The notes under the pieces are model-generated. The model had not been told where the DNA came from, searched no databases, and saw only the letters and a program-made list of their open reading frames with translations. Shown here one piece after another: positions 52,485 through 61,083 of a stretch of 64,000 nucleotides of DNA. Made by a program: the position numbers and the translations under genes. How positions within the stretch are numbered: position 1 is the first letter of the stretch; each line of letters begins with the position of its first letter. This stretch comes from Plesiocystis pacifica SIR-1 (lineage in GTDB: Bacteria; Myxococcota_A; Polyangia; Nannocystales; Nannocystaceae): contig NZ_ABCS01000029.1 in the NCBI RefSeq assembly GCF_000170895.1, forward strand, positions 1 to 64,000. Reading direction: 5' to 3'.

Positions 52485-54578
52485 TCACGACGCCGCGCGG
52501 GCGACGACGTGATCGAGGATGGCATCGGGGACGCGTTCGTACCCGTCCATGCTCATGCTGTGGGTGCCCCGACCCCCGGTGAGGCTGCCGAGCCGCGTCG
52601 CGTAGTCGAACATCTCCGCGAGCGGGACCCGAGCGGTGATGGCCACGCGCTCGCCTTGGATCTGCGAGTCGACGATGGCCCCGCGGCGGGCAGTCAGGCT
52701 GCCCGAGATCGCCCCGAAGCTGCTGCTCGGAGCGTCGACCTCGACCCGCATGATGGGCTCGAGGAGTTGCGGCTTGGCGCGGGCGATGGCCTCGACGAGG
52801 GCGTCTCGCGCCGCGATCCGGAAGGCCAGATCACTCGAGTCCTTCGAGTGGGTCTTGCCGTCGAGGAGCTCGACCTCCACACCCACGACGGGCGCTCGGG
52901 TGAGCGGACCCTCGCCCAGGGCCGCCTGGAAGCCGCGGTCGCAGCTGTCCAGGTACTCGCGCGGGATGGCCCCGCCGCGGACGCGCTCGAGGAAGCGGTA
53001 GGCCTCGCCCCCGACCAGGGGCCGGAGGATGCCCGCGACGCCAGCGTACTGACCGCTGCCGCCGCCGCTTTGCTTGCGCAGGACGTACTCGAAGGTCACC
53101 TCCTCCGAGATCGTCTCGCGGTAGGCGACCCGAGGGGCGCCCAGCTCGACGTCGAGGCCGTGCTCGTCGCCGAGGCGCTCGGCGTAGAGCTCGAGCTGGA
53201 GCGCGCCCGTCCCGGCGATGAGCGGCAGGCCGCTCTCCGGGTCCCGACCCACGCGGAGCGAGGGGTCCTCTCGGGCGTAGCGCGCGAGCGCCTTGCCGAG
53301 CGCCTCGAGGTCCGCGGATCGCTGCGGACGCAGGGTCCGCGAGACGACCGGGTCGGGGATGGCGAAGCCCGCCACGGTGAGCGCGAGGGCCCGACCCGTG
53401 TCCGGGTCGTCGCCCACGAGGGTGTCGCCAGACTCGACCGCCAGACCAAAGAGCCCGACGATCTCCCCTGCCCCGGCGTCCTCGATGGGCGTCGGCGCGT
53501 CGGCGTGGAGCCGCAGGAGACGACCCACGCGCTGGCGCTTGCCCCTTCGCCGCGAGCTCAGCCGCTGCCCCCGGGCGAGGCTGCCCTGGTAGATGCGCAG
53601 GTAGGCGAGGTTGCCAAAGCGCGTCTCGTCGACCTTGAACACGAAGCCGACCATGGGAAGGTCGTCCTCGGCCTCGAGCTCGACCGTGGCGCCCGCGTCC
53701 GACTCGGCCGTATCGAGGACCTCGCCGGGATGCGGCAGATAGTCCACGACCGCGTCGAGCAGCGGCTGCACGCCCTGGTTGTGGAAGGCCGAGCCGAGCA
53801 GCACCGGGACGATGGCGTGAGCCAGGGTCGCCCGGCGGATCGCCGCCCGCAGGAGCTCCGCCGAGACCTCGCCCTCGAGGGCGCGCTCGAGCAATTGCTC
53901 GTCGTGGAGCGCGACGGTGTCGACGAGCTGCTCTCGCGCCAGCTCGACGGCCACGCCGAGCGCCTCGGGTACGGCGCTCGCCACGACGGTCTCGCCGTGC
54001 TCGCCCTCAAAGCGAAGCACGCGGCGCTCGACCAGATCCACGACGCCGGCGAACTCGGCCTCGCTACCCACGGGCAGCTGCAGCGCGACGGCCTCGAGCC
54101 CCAAGGTCGCGCGGATGTCCGCGACGACCCGCTCGGGGTCCGCCCCGCGCCGATCCATCTTGTTGATGAAGGCGATGCGGGGCACGCCGTAGCGACGCAT
54201 CTGGCGATCCACGGTGATCGACTGGGCCTGCACGCCCTCGACGGCGGAGAACACGAACACGGCGCCATCGAGGACCCTCAAGCTGCGCTCCACCTCGACG
54301 GTGAAGTCCGCGTGTCCGGGGGTGTCGATGATCGTGATCGCGTGCTCGCGCCAGTCGACGCGCGTCGCGGCCGAGCGAATGGTGATGCCGTGGGCCTTCT
54401 CGGCCGCGTGGCTGTCGAGGGTCGCGCCCCGCCCCTGGCGGTCGTGGACCTCACCGATCTGGTGGATGCGGCCGGTGAAGAACAGCACGCGCTCGCTGAG
54501 CGTGGTCTTGCCAGCGTCCACGTGCGCGGAGATGCCAATGTTGCGGGTGCGGTGGAGAGGAGTGTGTGTACGGGTCAT
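52485..54578 (-). CDS. fusA: elongation factor G paralogue
   Basis: 697 residues, all EF-G domains in order. G1 AHVDAGKTT, G2 region GITIRSA, G3 DTPGHADF, G4 NKMD, then domains II-V (FKVDETRFGNLAYLRIYQG, KQSGGGSGQYA, GGRGTHSMSMDGYERVP). It hydrolyses GTP to translocate or recycle ribosomes. It is alone, not in a str operon with rpsL, rpsG or tuf, and ends MSMDGYERVPDAILDHVV, so it is probably a second, specialised EF-G. ATG 54578 is chosen over one 42 nt upstream because MTRTHTPLHRTRNIG suits the family start. Confidence 0.9.
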   Translation of the reverse strand: MTRTHTPLHRTRNIGISAHVDAGKTTLSERVLFFTGRIHQIGEVHDRQGRGATLDSHAAEKAHGITIRSAATRVDWREHAITIIDTPGHADFTVEVERSLRVLDGAVFVFSAVEGVQAQSITVDRQMRRYGVPRIAFINKMDRRGADPERVVADIRATLGLEAVALQLPVGSEAEFAGVVDLVERRVLRFEGEHGETVVASAVPEALGVAVELAREQLVDTVALHDEQLLERALEGEVSAELLRAAIRRATLAHAIVPVLLGSAFHNQGVQPLLDAVVDYLPHPGEVLDTAESDAGATVELEAEDDLPMVGFVFKVDETRFGNLAYLRIYQGSLARGQRLSSRRRGKRQRVGRLLRLHADAPTPIEDAGAGEIVGLFGLAVESGDTLVGDDPDTGRALALTVAGFAIPDPVVSRTLRPQRSADLEALGKALARYAREDPSLRVGRDPESGLPLIAGTGALQLELYAERLGDEHGLDVELGAPRVAYRETISEEVTFEYVLRKQSGGGSGQYAGVAGILRPLVGGEAYRFLERVRGGAIPREYLDSCDRGFQAALGEGPLTRAPVVGVEVELLDGKTHSKDSSDLAFRIAARDALVEAIARAKPQLLEPIMRVEVDAPSSSFGAISGSLTARRGAIVDSQIQGERVAITARVPLAEMFDYATRLGSLTGGRGTHSMSMDGYERVPDAILDHVVARAAS

Positions 54579-54909
54579 GTCATGGGCACGGCGATGCAGC
54601 CACGCGGCGGCCCAAGCCACGCGGCAGCGCGAAAACAGCGACTCGGAGCCGAGCCGAGGCTCGAGCTCCGTCCAAAGAGTTGTCGTTTTACGCGCCCGCG
54701 CGAGGCGGCGCCGAACCCAACTGGATGTTTGGGGCGACCTCAGCGGGTCGCGTGACGCCTCAGCACGAACGCGCGGTGCGATACGAGATCCACCGCCGGC
54801 TCTGGCTGACCGTCGTCATGCTCTTCGGTTAGCACCGGTGTTCGGCCCCCGCAAGTCCCCGCATCGCCGCTTTCTTGCGCCCCGCGGCGAGCCCTTCGAC
54901 ACTCCGGCG
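54579..54909. other. 331-bp intergenic region with a long hairpin (EF-G leader)
   Basis: No convincing gene. A 12-bp stem with one bulge (54644-54670: CGGAGC-CGAGCC paired with GGCTCG-A-GCTCCG, two-base loop) lies in the 5' leader side of the EF-G gene. It has no T-tract in either direction, so it is a leader structure or chance, not a clear terminator. Confidence 0.35.
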
Positions 54910-55419
54910 ATGCGCCCCCGCCTGCCCCTCGCCCTCGGCCTCTCGCTGGTCGCGCTCGGGTGTGGATCCGAAGACCCTCGCCCGGCGCTCGAGGACCGGC
55001 CGGCGGACAAGCGGGCGCTGTTTGCCGACCCCGCCCTGGTCCCGTCCCGAGATGGGGAGCGAGCCCGGCGGGAGCTGGCCCTCGCGGCCGAGCTCGAGCG
55101 CGCGGCGAGGACCCTGGGCGTGGCCGATGCCCACGCCGACGTCGAGCTCGGCGGCGCGCCGCGGGTGTTGATCGTCGGTCGTGCCCAGGACGAGGACGGG
55201 CTCCGCCGAGAGCTCGGAGCGGTCGCCCAGCTGCTGCTCCCCGAGCTCGACGCCGACGCCATCCAGCTCGTGCTCGCGCCATCGATGACGACAGATCCCG
55301 AGCCAAGAGGCCCGCGGCCGTGGACGCCCCTGCGCGCGCTGCTGTTCGCCGCGGGCCTGGCCGGCCTGGGCGCGAGCCTGGGCGTGACGGCCGAGCGCCT
55401 CCGGGCCCGGCGGGCCTGA
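54910..55419 (+). CDS. lipoprotein with C-terminal membrane helix, SctJ/YscJ-like
   Basis: 169 residues. Signal peptide and lipobox VALGC; a small alpha/beta domain (ELERAARTLGVADAHADVELGGAPRVLIVG, GAVAQLLLPELDADAIQLVLAP); then a membrane helix (LRALLFAAGLAGLGASLGV) before a basic C-terminus. Lipoprotein plus ring-building-like domain plus C-terminal helix is the SctJ/FliF-type secretion-ring layout, but it is much shorter than a full SctJ and no other injectisome gene is present. Family assignment is an inference from layout. Confidence 0.6.
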   Translation: MRPRLPLALGLSLVALGCGSEDPRPALEDRPADKRALFADPALVPSRDGERARRELALAAELERAARTLGVADAHADVELGGAPRVLIVGRAQDEDGLRRELGAVAQLLLPELDADAIQLVLAPSMTTDPEPRGPRPWTPLRALLFAAGLAGLGASLGVTAERLRARRA

Positions 55420-55435
55420 TACAACCAAGGCGCAC

Positions 55436-56809
55436 GTGTCCACCCCGACGCCCGCCGAGACCTCCGCCGCCCGCCCGATCCCCTGGCGCGTGGCGACCGT
55501 GGTCGGCGGGGCCTACCTCGTCCAGGGCCTGGTCGCGTCCATGGGCGTGCTGATGCTCGGCGCCCTCGCCCAGCTCGGGACGCCCCTGGAGGAGCAGGTC
55601 GGCGTGTTGATCAGCGGCGCCCTCCCCTGGGTGCTCAAGTTTGGCCTCGCCCTCGGCTTCGACCTGGGGCCGCGCTGGCGCCCTCGCCTCCGCGCCCTCG
55701 CGCTGGCGGTCCTCAACCTCGGCGTCGCCCTGGTGTTCCTGCGCCTGGCCGGGCTGTGGACCCAGGCGAGCGCCGGGGGCAGCCACGCGCCGGCCGTCGC
55801 CGCCATCGCGCCGCTGTGGGTGGGCATCAACGCCCTGCTCGCGACCCAGGACGTGCTCGTCGACAACCTCGCCGTGGACGCCGACCCGGCCCGGGCGAGC
55901 CGGGCGACCCTGGGCGCGCTCATGGGCCTCGGCCACGCCCTCGGCTTTGGCCTGCTCGGGCCGCTGCTGCTGGTGCCCAGCGTGGTCGCCTCGGGCATGG
56001 CCACGGGCCTGCACCGCAGCGTCCCGATGATCGTGCTCGTCGGCCTGGCGATCGCGGGGCTGACCGCGACCTTGCCCCTCGCCCGCGCCCCCGAGGAGGA
56101 TCCCGAGGCGGATCCCGAGGCGGATCCCGAGGCGGATCCCGAGCGCCCCGAGGCCCCTGCCCGCTCGAGCTCCCCGAGCGCCGCCTTGGTGCTCGCCCTC
56201 GCCGCGGGCCTGGCCGCCTTCGCCCTGGTCATGACCGGGCCCAACCTGACCCAGGCCGTCTCGGCGGAGCTGCTGTTCAACGAGCTGCGCTGGGACTACG
56301 CCCGCTACTCGCAGATCCTCGTGCCCCTTGGTGCCGTCCTCGGGCTGCTGGGTGCCGCCGGGGCCGGCCCCCTGAGCGCGCGCCTGGGTCCTCGACGAGC
56401 CGGCGCGCTCGCGGCGGCGCTTCTCGGCCTGGGCTGGATCGCCTTCCTCGCCGCGCGCCCGCTGTGGCTGCACACCGGCACCGTCGTCGCCCTCGCCGTG
56501 GTCGAGGGCCTGCTCCAACCTGCCGTCCTCGTCACCCTCCACGCCCTGGCCCTCGGCCTCGCTACCCGGACTCGGCTCCCGACCACGACCTTCATCGCAG
56601 CCATGGCCGCGATCAACCTGCCCCGGGTGTTCGCCCCCATGCTCGCCGTGGGCCTCGCCGAGCGGGGCTGGGCGGCCCTGTTCATTGGTGCTGCGGTGTC
56701 GACAGCTGCCGGCGCCGGGCTGCTCGCCGCCTTCGCCGCCCTGTCCACCAACCCGGGGGATCCCGACGCATCCGAGCCTGGTCAAACGCCCCGGTCCGAC
56801 CTATCATAA
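55436..56809 (+). CDS. major facilitator superfamily transporter
   Basis: 457 residues, about twelve hydrophobic segments in two halves (VATVVGGAYLVQGLVASMGV to VIALPLARAP; AALVLALAAGLAAFALVM to GLLAAFAALS). The central loop holds the acidic repeat DPEADPEADPEADPE encoded by a 12-bp tandem repeat (56099-56143). AmpG-like features include early helices and GLGHALGFGLLGPLLL, but substrate cannot be assigned. GTG 55436 has TACAAC about 10 nt upstream. Confidence 0.8.
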   Translation: MSTPTPAETSAARPIPWRVATVVGGAYLVQGLVASMGVLMLGALAQLGTPLEEQVGVLISGALPWVLKFGLALGFDLGPRWRPRLRALALAVLNLGVALVFLRLAGLWTQASAGGSHAPAVAAIAPLWVGINALLATQDVLVDNLAVDADPARASRATLGALMGLGHALGFGLLGPLLLVPSVVASGMATGLHRSVPMIVLVGLAIAGLTATLPLARAPEEDPEADPEADPEADPERPEAPARSSSPSAALVLALAAGLAAFALVMTGPNLTQAVSAELLFNELRWDYARYSQILVPLGAVLGLLGAAGAGPLSARLGPRRAGALAAALLGLGWIAFLAARPLWLHTGTVVALAVVEGLLQPAVLVTLHALALGLATRTRLPTTTFIAAMAAINLPRVFAPMLAVGLAERGWAALFIGAAVSTAAGAGLLAAFAALSTNPGDPDASEPGQTPRSDLS

Positions 56810-56878
56810 ACGGCGTTCTCGCCTGCTCGCATCCCGAGTCCATCGGGCCGAGGCCGGGCCACGAACGGTGGAGGTTTC

Positions 56879-58339
56879 ATGTCCGTCCAAGCTCTGCGTC
56901 GCGAGTCGAGCCCCTCGCTCTCCGAAGATCAAATGCGCCAGACCCTCGAGCGTCAGCGCGCCGCCTTCCTCGAGCACGGACCGCCGAGCTACCGCGAGCG
57001 ACGGGCCAAGCTCGAGGCCCTCGCGGCGATGCTCTTCGACAACCAAGATCGCTTCGTCGAGGCCGTGAGCGCGGACTTTGGCAACCGAGCCGCCGGCGAG
57101 ACCCTGCGCCTCGAGCTGCTGCCCTCGCTGATGGCCGTGCGCCACACCATCCGCCACTTGCGAAGCTGGATGCGCCCCGATCGTCGCCGCTCGCACTGGG
57201 CGACCTGGCCGTCTCGGGCGCGCATCGAGTTCCAGCCCCTCGGGGTCATCGGCATCATCTCGCCCTGGAACTACCCGATCTACCTCGCCACCGGGCCGCT
57301 CACCGGGGCCCTGGCCGCCGGCAACCGGGCGATGATCAAGCCCTCGGAGCTGACCCCCGAGACCTCGGCCCTGATCGCCGAGCTGATCGCCAAGACCTAC
57401 GACGCCGCCGAGGTGTCCGTGACCACCGGCGGCCCCGACGTCGCCCGGGCCTTCTCCTCCCTGCCATTCGACCACCTGCTGTTCACGGGCTCGACGGCCA
57501 TCGGCCGCCACGTCATGCGGGCCGCGAGCGAGAACCTCGTGCCCGTGACCCTCGAGCTCGGCGGCAAGTCGCCGACCTTCATCGGCCGCAACTTCCCGAT
57601 CCGCTCGGGCCTCGGCGGCCTGCTCACGGGCAAGCTGTTCAACGCCGGCCAGACCTGCGTCGCGCCCGACTACATCCTCGTCCACGAGTCCCGCGTCGAC
57701 GAGCTCGTCGCCCAGCTGCGGACCGACGTCGCGGCCATGTACGCGCGCATGGCCGACAACCCCGAGTACACGGCGATCATCAACGAGCGCCACCGCGAGC
57801 GCCTCGTCGGCGCCCTCGAGGACGCCCGCCAAAAGGGCGCCACGACCCTCGAGATCAACCCCGGCGACGAGGCCCCGGAGCGCTTCGCCGAGACCGGCAA
57901 GCTCCCGCTCACCCTGCTGCTCGACGTCAACGACGACATGTCCGTGATGCAGGACGAGATCTTCGGGCCGCTGCTGCCGATCAAGACCTACTCGACCCTC
58001 GACGAGGCCATCGAGTACGTCAACGGCAAGCCCCGCCCGCTGGTCGCCTACGTGTTCAGCCACGACAACTCGGAGATCCGCGCGGTCGGCCGCCGGGTCG
58101 TCTCGGGCGCGCTCTCGACCAACGCGACCGCCACCCACGTCGCCCAGGACGACATCCCCTTCGGCGGCGTCGGGGCCAGCGGCATCGGCCACTACCACGC
58201 GCGCGAGGGCTTTCGGACCTTCAGCCACCAAAAGGCCGTCTACCAGCAGCTGCGCCCCAACCTCATGCACTTGATCGCGCCGCCTTACGAGGGCGCGATC
58301 AAGGAGAAGCTGCTCGAGTTCCTGCTGCGCTTCGGCTGA
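56879..58339 (+). CDS. aldehyde dehydrogenase, coniferyl-aldehyde-dehydrogenase-like (ALDH3 type)
   Basis: 486 residues. Short ALDH3-type enzyme: IISPWNYPIYLATGPLTGAL, MIKPSE, LFTGSTAIGRHVM, TLELGGKSP (general base Glu), FNAGQTCVAPDY (catalytic Cys) and a C-terminal membrane-proximal segment. It resembles coniferyl aldehyde dehydrogenases, which oxidise aromatic or long-chain aldehydes with NAD(P)+. GGTGGAGG before ATG 56879 gives a good ribosome-binding site. Its TGA is the start of module 2 of array IV. Confidence 0.88.
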   Translation: MSVQALRRESSPSLSEDQMRQTLERQRAAFLEHGPPSYRERRAKLEALAAMLFDNQDRFVEAVSADFGNRAAGETLRLELLPSLMAVRHTIRHLRSWMRPDRRRSHWATWPSRARIEFQPLGVIGIISPWNYPIYLATGPLTGALAAGNRAMIKPSELTPETSALIAELIAKTYDAAEVSVTTGGPDVARAFSSLPFDHLLFTGSTAIGRHVMRAASENLVPVTLELGGKSPTFIGRNFPIRSGLGGLLTGKLFNAGQTCVAPDYILVHESRVDELVAQLRTDVAAMYARMADNPEYTAIINERHRERLVGALEDARQKGATTLEINPGDEAPERFAETGKLPLTLLLDVNDDMSVMQDEIFGPLLPIKTYSTLDEAIEYVNGKPRPLVAYVFSHDNSEIRAVGRRVVSGALSTNATATHVAQDDIPFGGVGASGIGHYHAREGFRTFSHQKAVYQQLRPNLMHLIAPPYEGAIKEKLLEFLLRFG

Positions 58340-58495
58340 GTTCTGTTCTGCCCCCACAGCGAGCTCGGACCGGGGGCGCTTCGTCGCTATCCGCTCCTCC
58401 GCTTTGGCTTGGTGGGCAATGGCGTTTGTACCTTTGAGAAGGCAGGTGGTCGCCCCCGCAAGCGGGGGCGTGGACTCGTTGACAGTCTCAGATCT
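58340..58495 (+). repeat. module 2 repeat starting at the ALDH3-type gene stop codon (array IV)
   Basis: It begins with GTTCTGTTCTGCCCCCACAG directly after TGA 58337-58339, shares CTTTGGCTTGGTGGGCAATG, and ends with CGCCCCCGC-AA-GCGGGGGCG and GACAGTCTCAGATC before module 1. Confidence 0.9.
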
Positions 58496-58785
58496 GAGTC
58501 GTGGACGTGGGGCAGGGAGGGCGTGGCGTCGTCCACGACGGCTAAAATGGACAGGGACTGTGAAAAATTCACGGTCCCTGAGTCGTGGACGTGGGGCAGG
58601 GAGGGCGTGGCGTCGTCCACGACGGCTAAAATAGGCAGAGGGTCGGGCAAAACTCGTTTTGGCCGACCCTCTGAGTCGTGGACGTGGGGCAGGGAGGGCG
58701 TGGCGTCGTCCACGACGACTAAAATAGTCAGGGACTGTGAATTCATTCACAGTCCCTGACTCGTGGGCGTGGGGCAGGGAGGGCC
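58496..58785 (+). repeat. module 1 array IV (three units plus a partial fourth; mixed class I and II palindromes)
   Basis: Units start at about 58497, 58580 and 58673 with GAGTCGTGGACGTGGGGCAG; a truncated fourth starts near 58758 (ACTCGTGGGCG). The palindromes are class I (58553-58579, one G-T pair), class II (58637-58672, 17-bp arms, one mismatch) and class I (58730-58757). The array runs to the 3' end of the convergent GAF gene. Confidence 0.9.
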
Positions 58786-58801
58786 GCTCGCTCGAGCAGG
58801 G

Positions 58802-59911
58802 CTAGCCCTGCTTGCTCAGCACCGCATCCGCCAGGTCCGGGTAGAGCTCGCGCAGACAGCTGGGGCAGATGCCGTGGCTAAAGCGGCTGCCGGCCCGGGC
58901 CTCGACGAAGTCCTCGAGGCTCGACCAGTAGTGGTTGTCCTGGCGGACCTTCCCGCAGTCGACGCACAGGGGGATGAGCTCGCCGAGGGTGCGGATGCCG
59001 GCGAGCAGCTCCGAGAGCTCGGCGCTCACGCGGTGCAGCTCGTCGATCTCGCGGCGCTGGGCGTCGAGGATCGTCAGGGCTTCGCCCAGCTCGGCCTCGG
59101 GCAGGGATAGATCGCGGAGCGCAGCCTCGATGGCCGCGGTCGCGCTGTTTTCTTCCGCGCTCACCTCGGGCAGCTCGTCGAAGTCCTCGGGCAGCTGGCT
59201 GAGTTCGGCGCTCCCCAGGCTCGGGCTCGGGCTCGCAGGAGGCTTGCACTCGGAGCACCGACCGCGGGCGAAGCGGGTCCCCGCCCGATCGCTCATGTAG
59301 CCCTCGAGGCTCGACCAAAAGGCGTCGTCGCGGCGAACCTTGCGGCACTGCGCGCAGATCGGGATGAGCTCGCCGAGGGTCCTGGCGTTCTCGACGGACT
59401 CGGCCAGGCGCTTCGATCGGCGGCGCAGCTCGAGCAGCTCGACCACCTGGCGGGCGAGGGCGCCGAGCAGCACGAGCAGCTCGCGCTTGGGCGTCCGCGG
59501 GCGCACGTCCACCGCGCACACCGTGCCCAGGCGGTGCCCTCCGGGGACCACCAGCGGCGCGCCGGCGTAGAAGCGGACGCCCCCCTCGGGCTCGACGAGG
59601 GGGTTGGCCGCGAAGCGCTCGTCCTGGGTCGCGTCGGGCACCAAGAGCACCTCGTCGGCCTCGATGGCGTGGGTGCAAAAGGTGATGTCGCGGGCGATGC
59701 TGCCCGAGTAGCCGATGCCCGCCTTGGTCCAGTGCCGGTCCTCGTTGATCAACGAGATGAAGGCCATCGGCACGTCGAAGGCCCGCGCGACGATCCTGGC
59801 AATTTCGTCGTAGCGCGGCTCCGGCTCCGTATCAACGATGGCGTACTGGCGAAGCGCCGCGAGGCGTGCGGCTTCGTGTGCCGGCCGAGCAGGCAGATGC
59901 ATGACCTCCAT
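58802..59911 (-). CDS. GAF-domain sensor protein with two zinc-binding-like motifs
   Basis: 369 residues. GAF domain (about 30-165, e.g. FDVPMAFISLINEDRHW, GHRLGTVCAVDVRP), then the same Cys4 motif twice: IPICAQCRKV...RGRCSEC (Cys186, 189, 219, 222) and IPLCVDCGKV...HGICPSC (Cys316, 319, 349, 352), each followed by about 15 residues of SSLE/D-Y pattern. The single motif is known from PAS/GGDEF-associated sensor proteins; the tandem copy is unusual. No output domain, so it probably regulates a partner. The start Met at 59911 or 59902 is uncertain. Confidence 0.8.
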   Translation of the reverse strand: MEVMHLPARPAHEAARLAALRQYAIVDTEPEPRYDEIARIVARAFDVPMAFISLINEDRHWTKAGIGYSGSIARDITFCTHAIEADEVLLVPDATQDERFAANPLVEPEGGVRFYAGAPLVVPGGHRLGTVCAVDVRPRTPKRELLVLLGALARQVVELLELRRRSKRLAESVENARTLGELIPICAQCRKVRRDDAFWSSLEGYMSDRAGTRFARGRCSECKPPASPSPSLGSAELSQLPEDFDELPEVSAEENSATAAIEAALRDLSLPEAELGEALTILDAQRREIDELHRVSAELSELLAGIRTLGELIPLCVDCGKVRQDNHYWSSLEDFVEARAGSRFSHGICPSCLRELYPDLADAVLSKQG

Positions 59912-60121
59912 AGTCGACTATTTGGTCCTCGCTTCGCTCGGCTATTTCGCCCTCGCTCGCCCGCGAGGCTCGGGGTTGGTTGGGGTCCTCGGTTTGAGAA
60001 CTCTAGAATTCGCCAGAGCAGGAAGTAGGGGGCCCAACCAAAACGAAGGGGCGAACGAGCGCCCCTCAAACCTAGAAACCAGAACAACCCCGAGCCTCGC
60101 GGGCGAGCGAGGGCCAACTAG
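59912..60121. repeat. nested inverted-repeat element between the GAF and TerB genes
   Basis: 29-bp perfect arms at 59950-59978 (CCCTCGCTCGCCCGCGAGGC...) and 60085-60113, with further inner pairs GGTTTGAG (59991-59998) / CTCAAACC (60065-60072) and a GGTTGGG / CCCAACC pair; the loop also holds an AAGGGGCGA...CGCCCCT hairpin. The element spans the whole gap between two minus-strand genes. MITE-like or an attenuator; no copy seen elsewhere in the window. Confidence 0.7.
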
Positions 60122-60847
60122 CTAAGTAGCCTCTAAAATTTTGCGCGCGCGGTGTTCTGGGATCGCGGCCTGGCGCGCGAGCTCCAGGTAGACCCCCTGC
60201 TCGCGTTCGCTCTGATGCGTCGCGTTGACCAGGGGCGCGAGCTCGTGGAGCACGCCCTCGCGCAGGCTCTCGCTCAGCTTCCCCAGGCGCAGGCCGAGCT
60301 CGTCGAGCTTGGGCGGGTTGTAGAGCAAGGCCGAGAGCTCGAGGCGCCGGGCGACGGACACGGGCATGCGCTCGAGCAGGGAGTCGAACTGCGCCGCCTC
60401 GGCGCTGTCCATGCGCCCGTCGAGGTTGGCCAGGGCGGCCGCGAAGGCCACGACCAGCTCGGCGCGCTCGCTCGCTTCCGTGGTCCACGTCGCTCGCAAG
60501 CGCGCGGCCTCCTCGACCTTCACGCCCACGCGCTCGGCGACGCGGTCGTGGACCTCGGCCTCGACCTCGGATCCGGCACCATCTGCCAGCGCGATGCGCC
60601 ACGAGCGTTCGAGGATCTCTTCGGCGACGAAGGGCATCGGCGGGGGAAGCTCGGCGAAGCGACGCTCGAGCGCCGGCCGATCGCTCAACAGCTCGATCCA
60701 CGGGCCGACCCCCTCGTCGTCGACGTTGGCATCGACGACCCTGAGGATCTGGTCCCACTCGCCAAACTCGAGCTCATCGTCCGCGTGCGCCACCATCCCG
60801 CAAGCGACGAGGGTCCACTCCTGCTCGGGGCTGAGCTCTACGGCCAT
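60122..60847 (-). CDS. TerB-like domain protein
   Basis: 241 residues, no signal peptide. Helical with a TerB-like first half (MVAHADDELEFGEWDQI) and a second similar block (LANLDGRMDSAEAAQFDSLLERMP), i.e. two possible TerB repeats with acidic metal-site positions. ATG 60847 has TATATT 6 nt upstream on its strand. The stop TAG lies at the edge of the inverted-repeat element. Function unknown; TerB proteins in other bacteria are linked to stress and membrane processes. Confidence 0.75.
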   Translation of the reverse strand: MAVELSPEQEWTLVACGMVAHADDELEFGEWDQILRVVDANVDDEGVGPWIELLSDRPALERRFAELPPPMPFVAEEILERSWRIALADGAGSEVEAEVHDRVAERVGVKVEEAARLRATWTTEASERAELVVAFAAALANLDGRMDSAEAAQFDSLLERMPVSVARRLELSALLYNPPKLDELGLRLGKLSESLREGVLHELAPLVNATHQSEREQGVYLELARQAAIPEHRARKILEAT

Positions 60848-60853
60848 GGCGCC

Positions 60854-60859
60854 AATATA
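60854..60859 (-). promoter_or_regulatory. -10 box (TATATT) of the TerB-like gene
   Basis: TATATT is 6 nt before ATG 60847, the best TANNNT match in the window. Confidence 0.5.
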
Positions 60860-60887
60860 CCCCCGCAACGCGCGCGCGGGCGAATCC

Positions 60888-61075
60888 ACGTCCACGACTA
60901 AACCTTCGAGACTGTGAACGCTCCACGCCCCCGCTTGCGGGCGCGACCGATGCCCCCTCCCGGGTACGAGCCCCATTGCCCCACGACCAAAACGGAGAAG
61001 CGGACAGCGACGACGCGTCCCCGGTCCCGAGACCCTGTCCCGAGACCCCCGTGGGGCAAGACAGAGCGCAGCGAC
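60888..61075 (-). repeat. second, diverged module 2 copy with module 1 remnant (array V)
   Basis: Minus-strand copy with the GGGGCAATGGGGCTCGTACC-type core and CGCGCCCGC-AA-GCGGGGGCG hairpin, less conserved and with a 1-nt length change against other copies. At 60888-60901 a fragment of the module 1 arm (ACGTCCACGACT) remains. Confidence 0.8.
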
Positions 61076-61083
61076 TCTCACCG

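Noticed and set aside
58496..58785. CRISPR-like array (repeat about 55 bp, 'spacers' about 28-36 bp)
   Set aside because: The 'spacers' are palindromic and recur in other arrays, there are only one to four units, and no cas genes are present.
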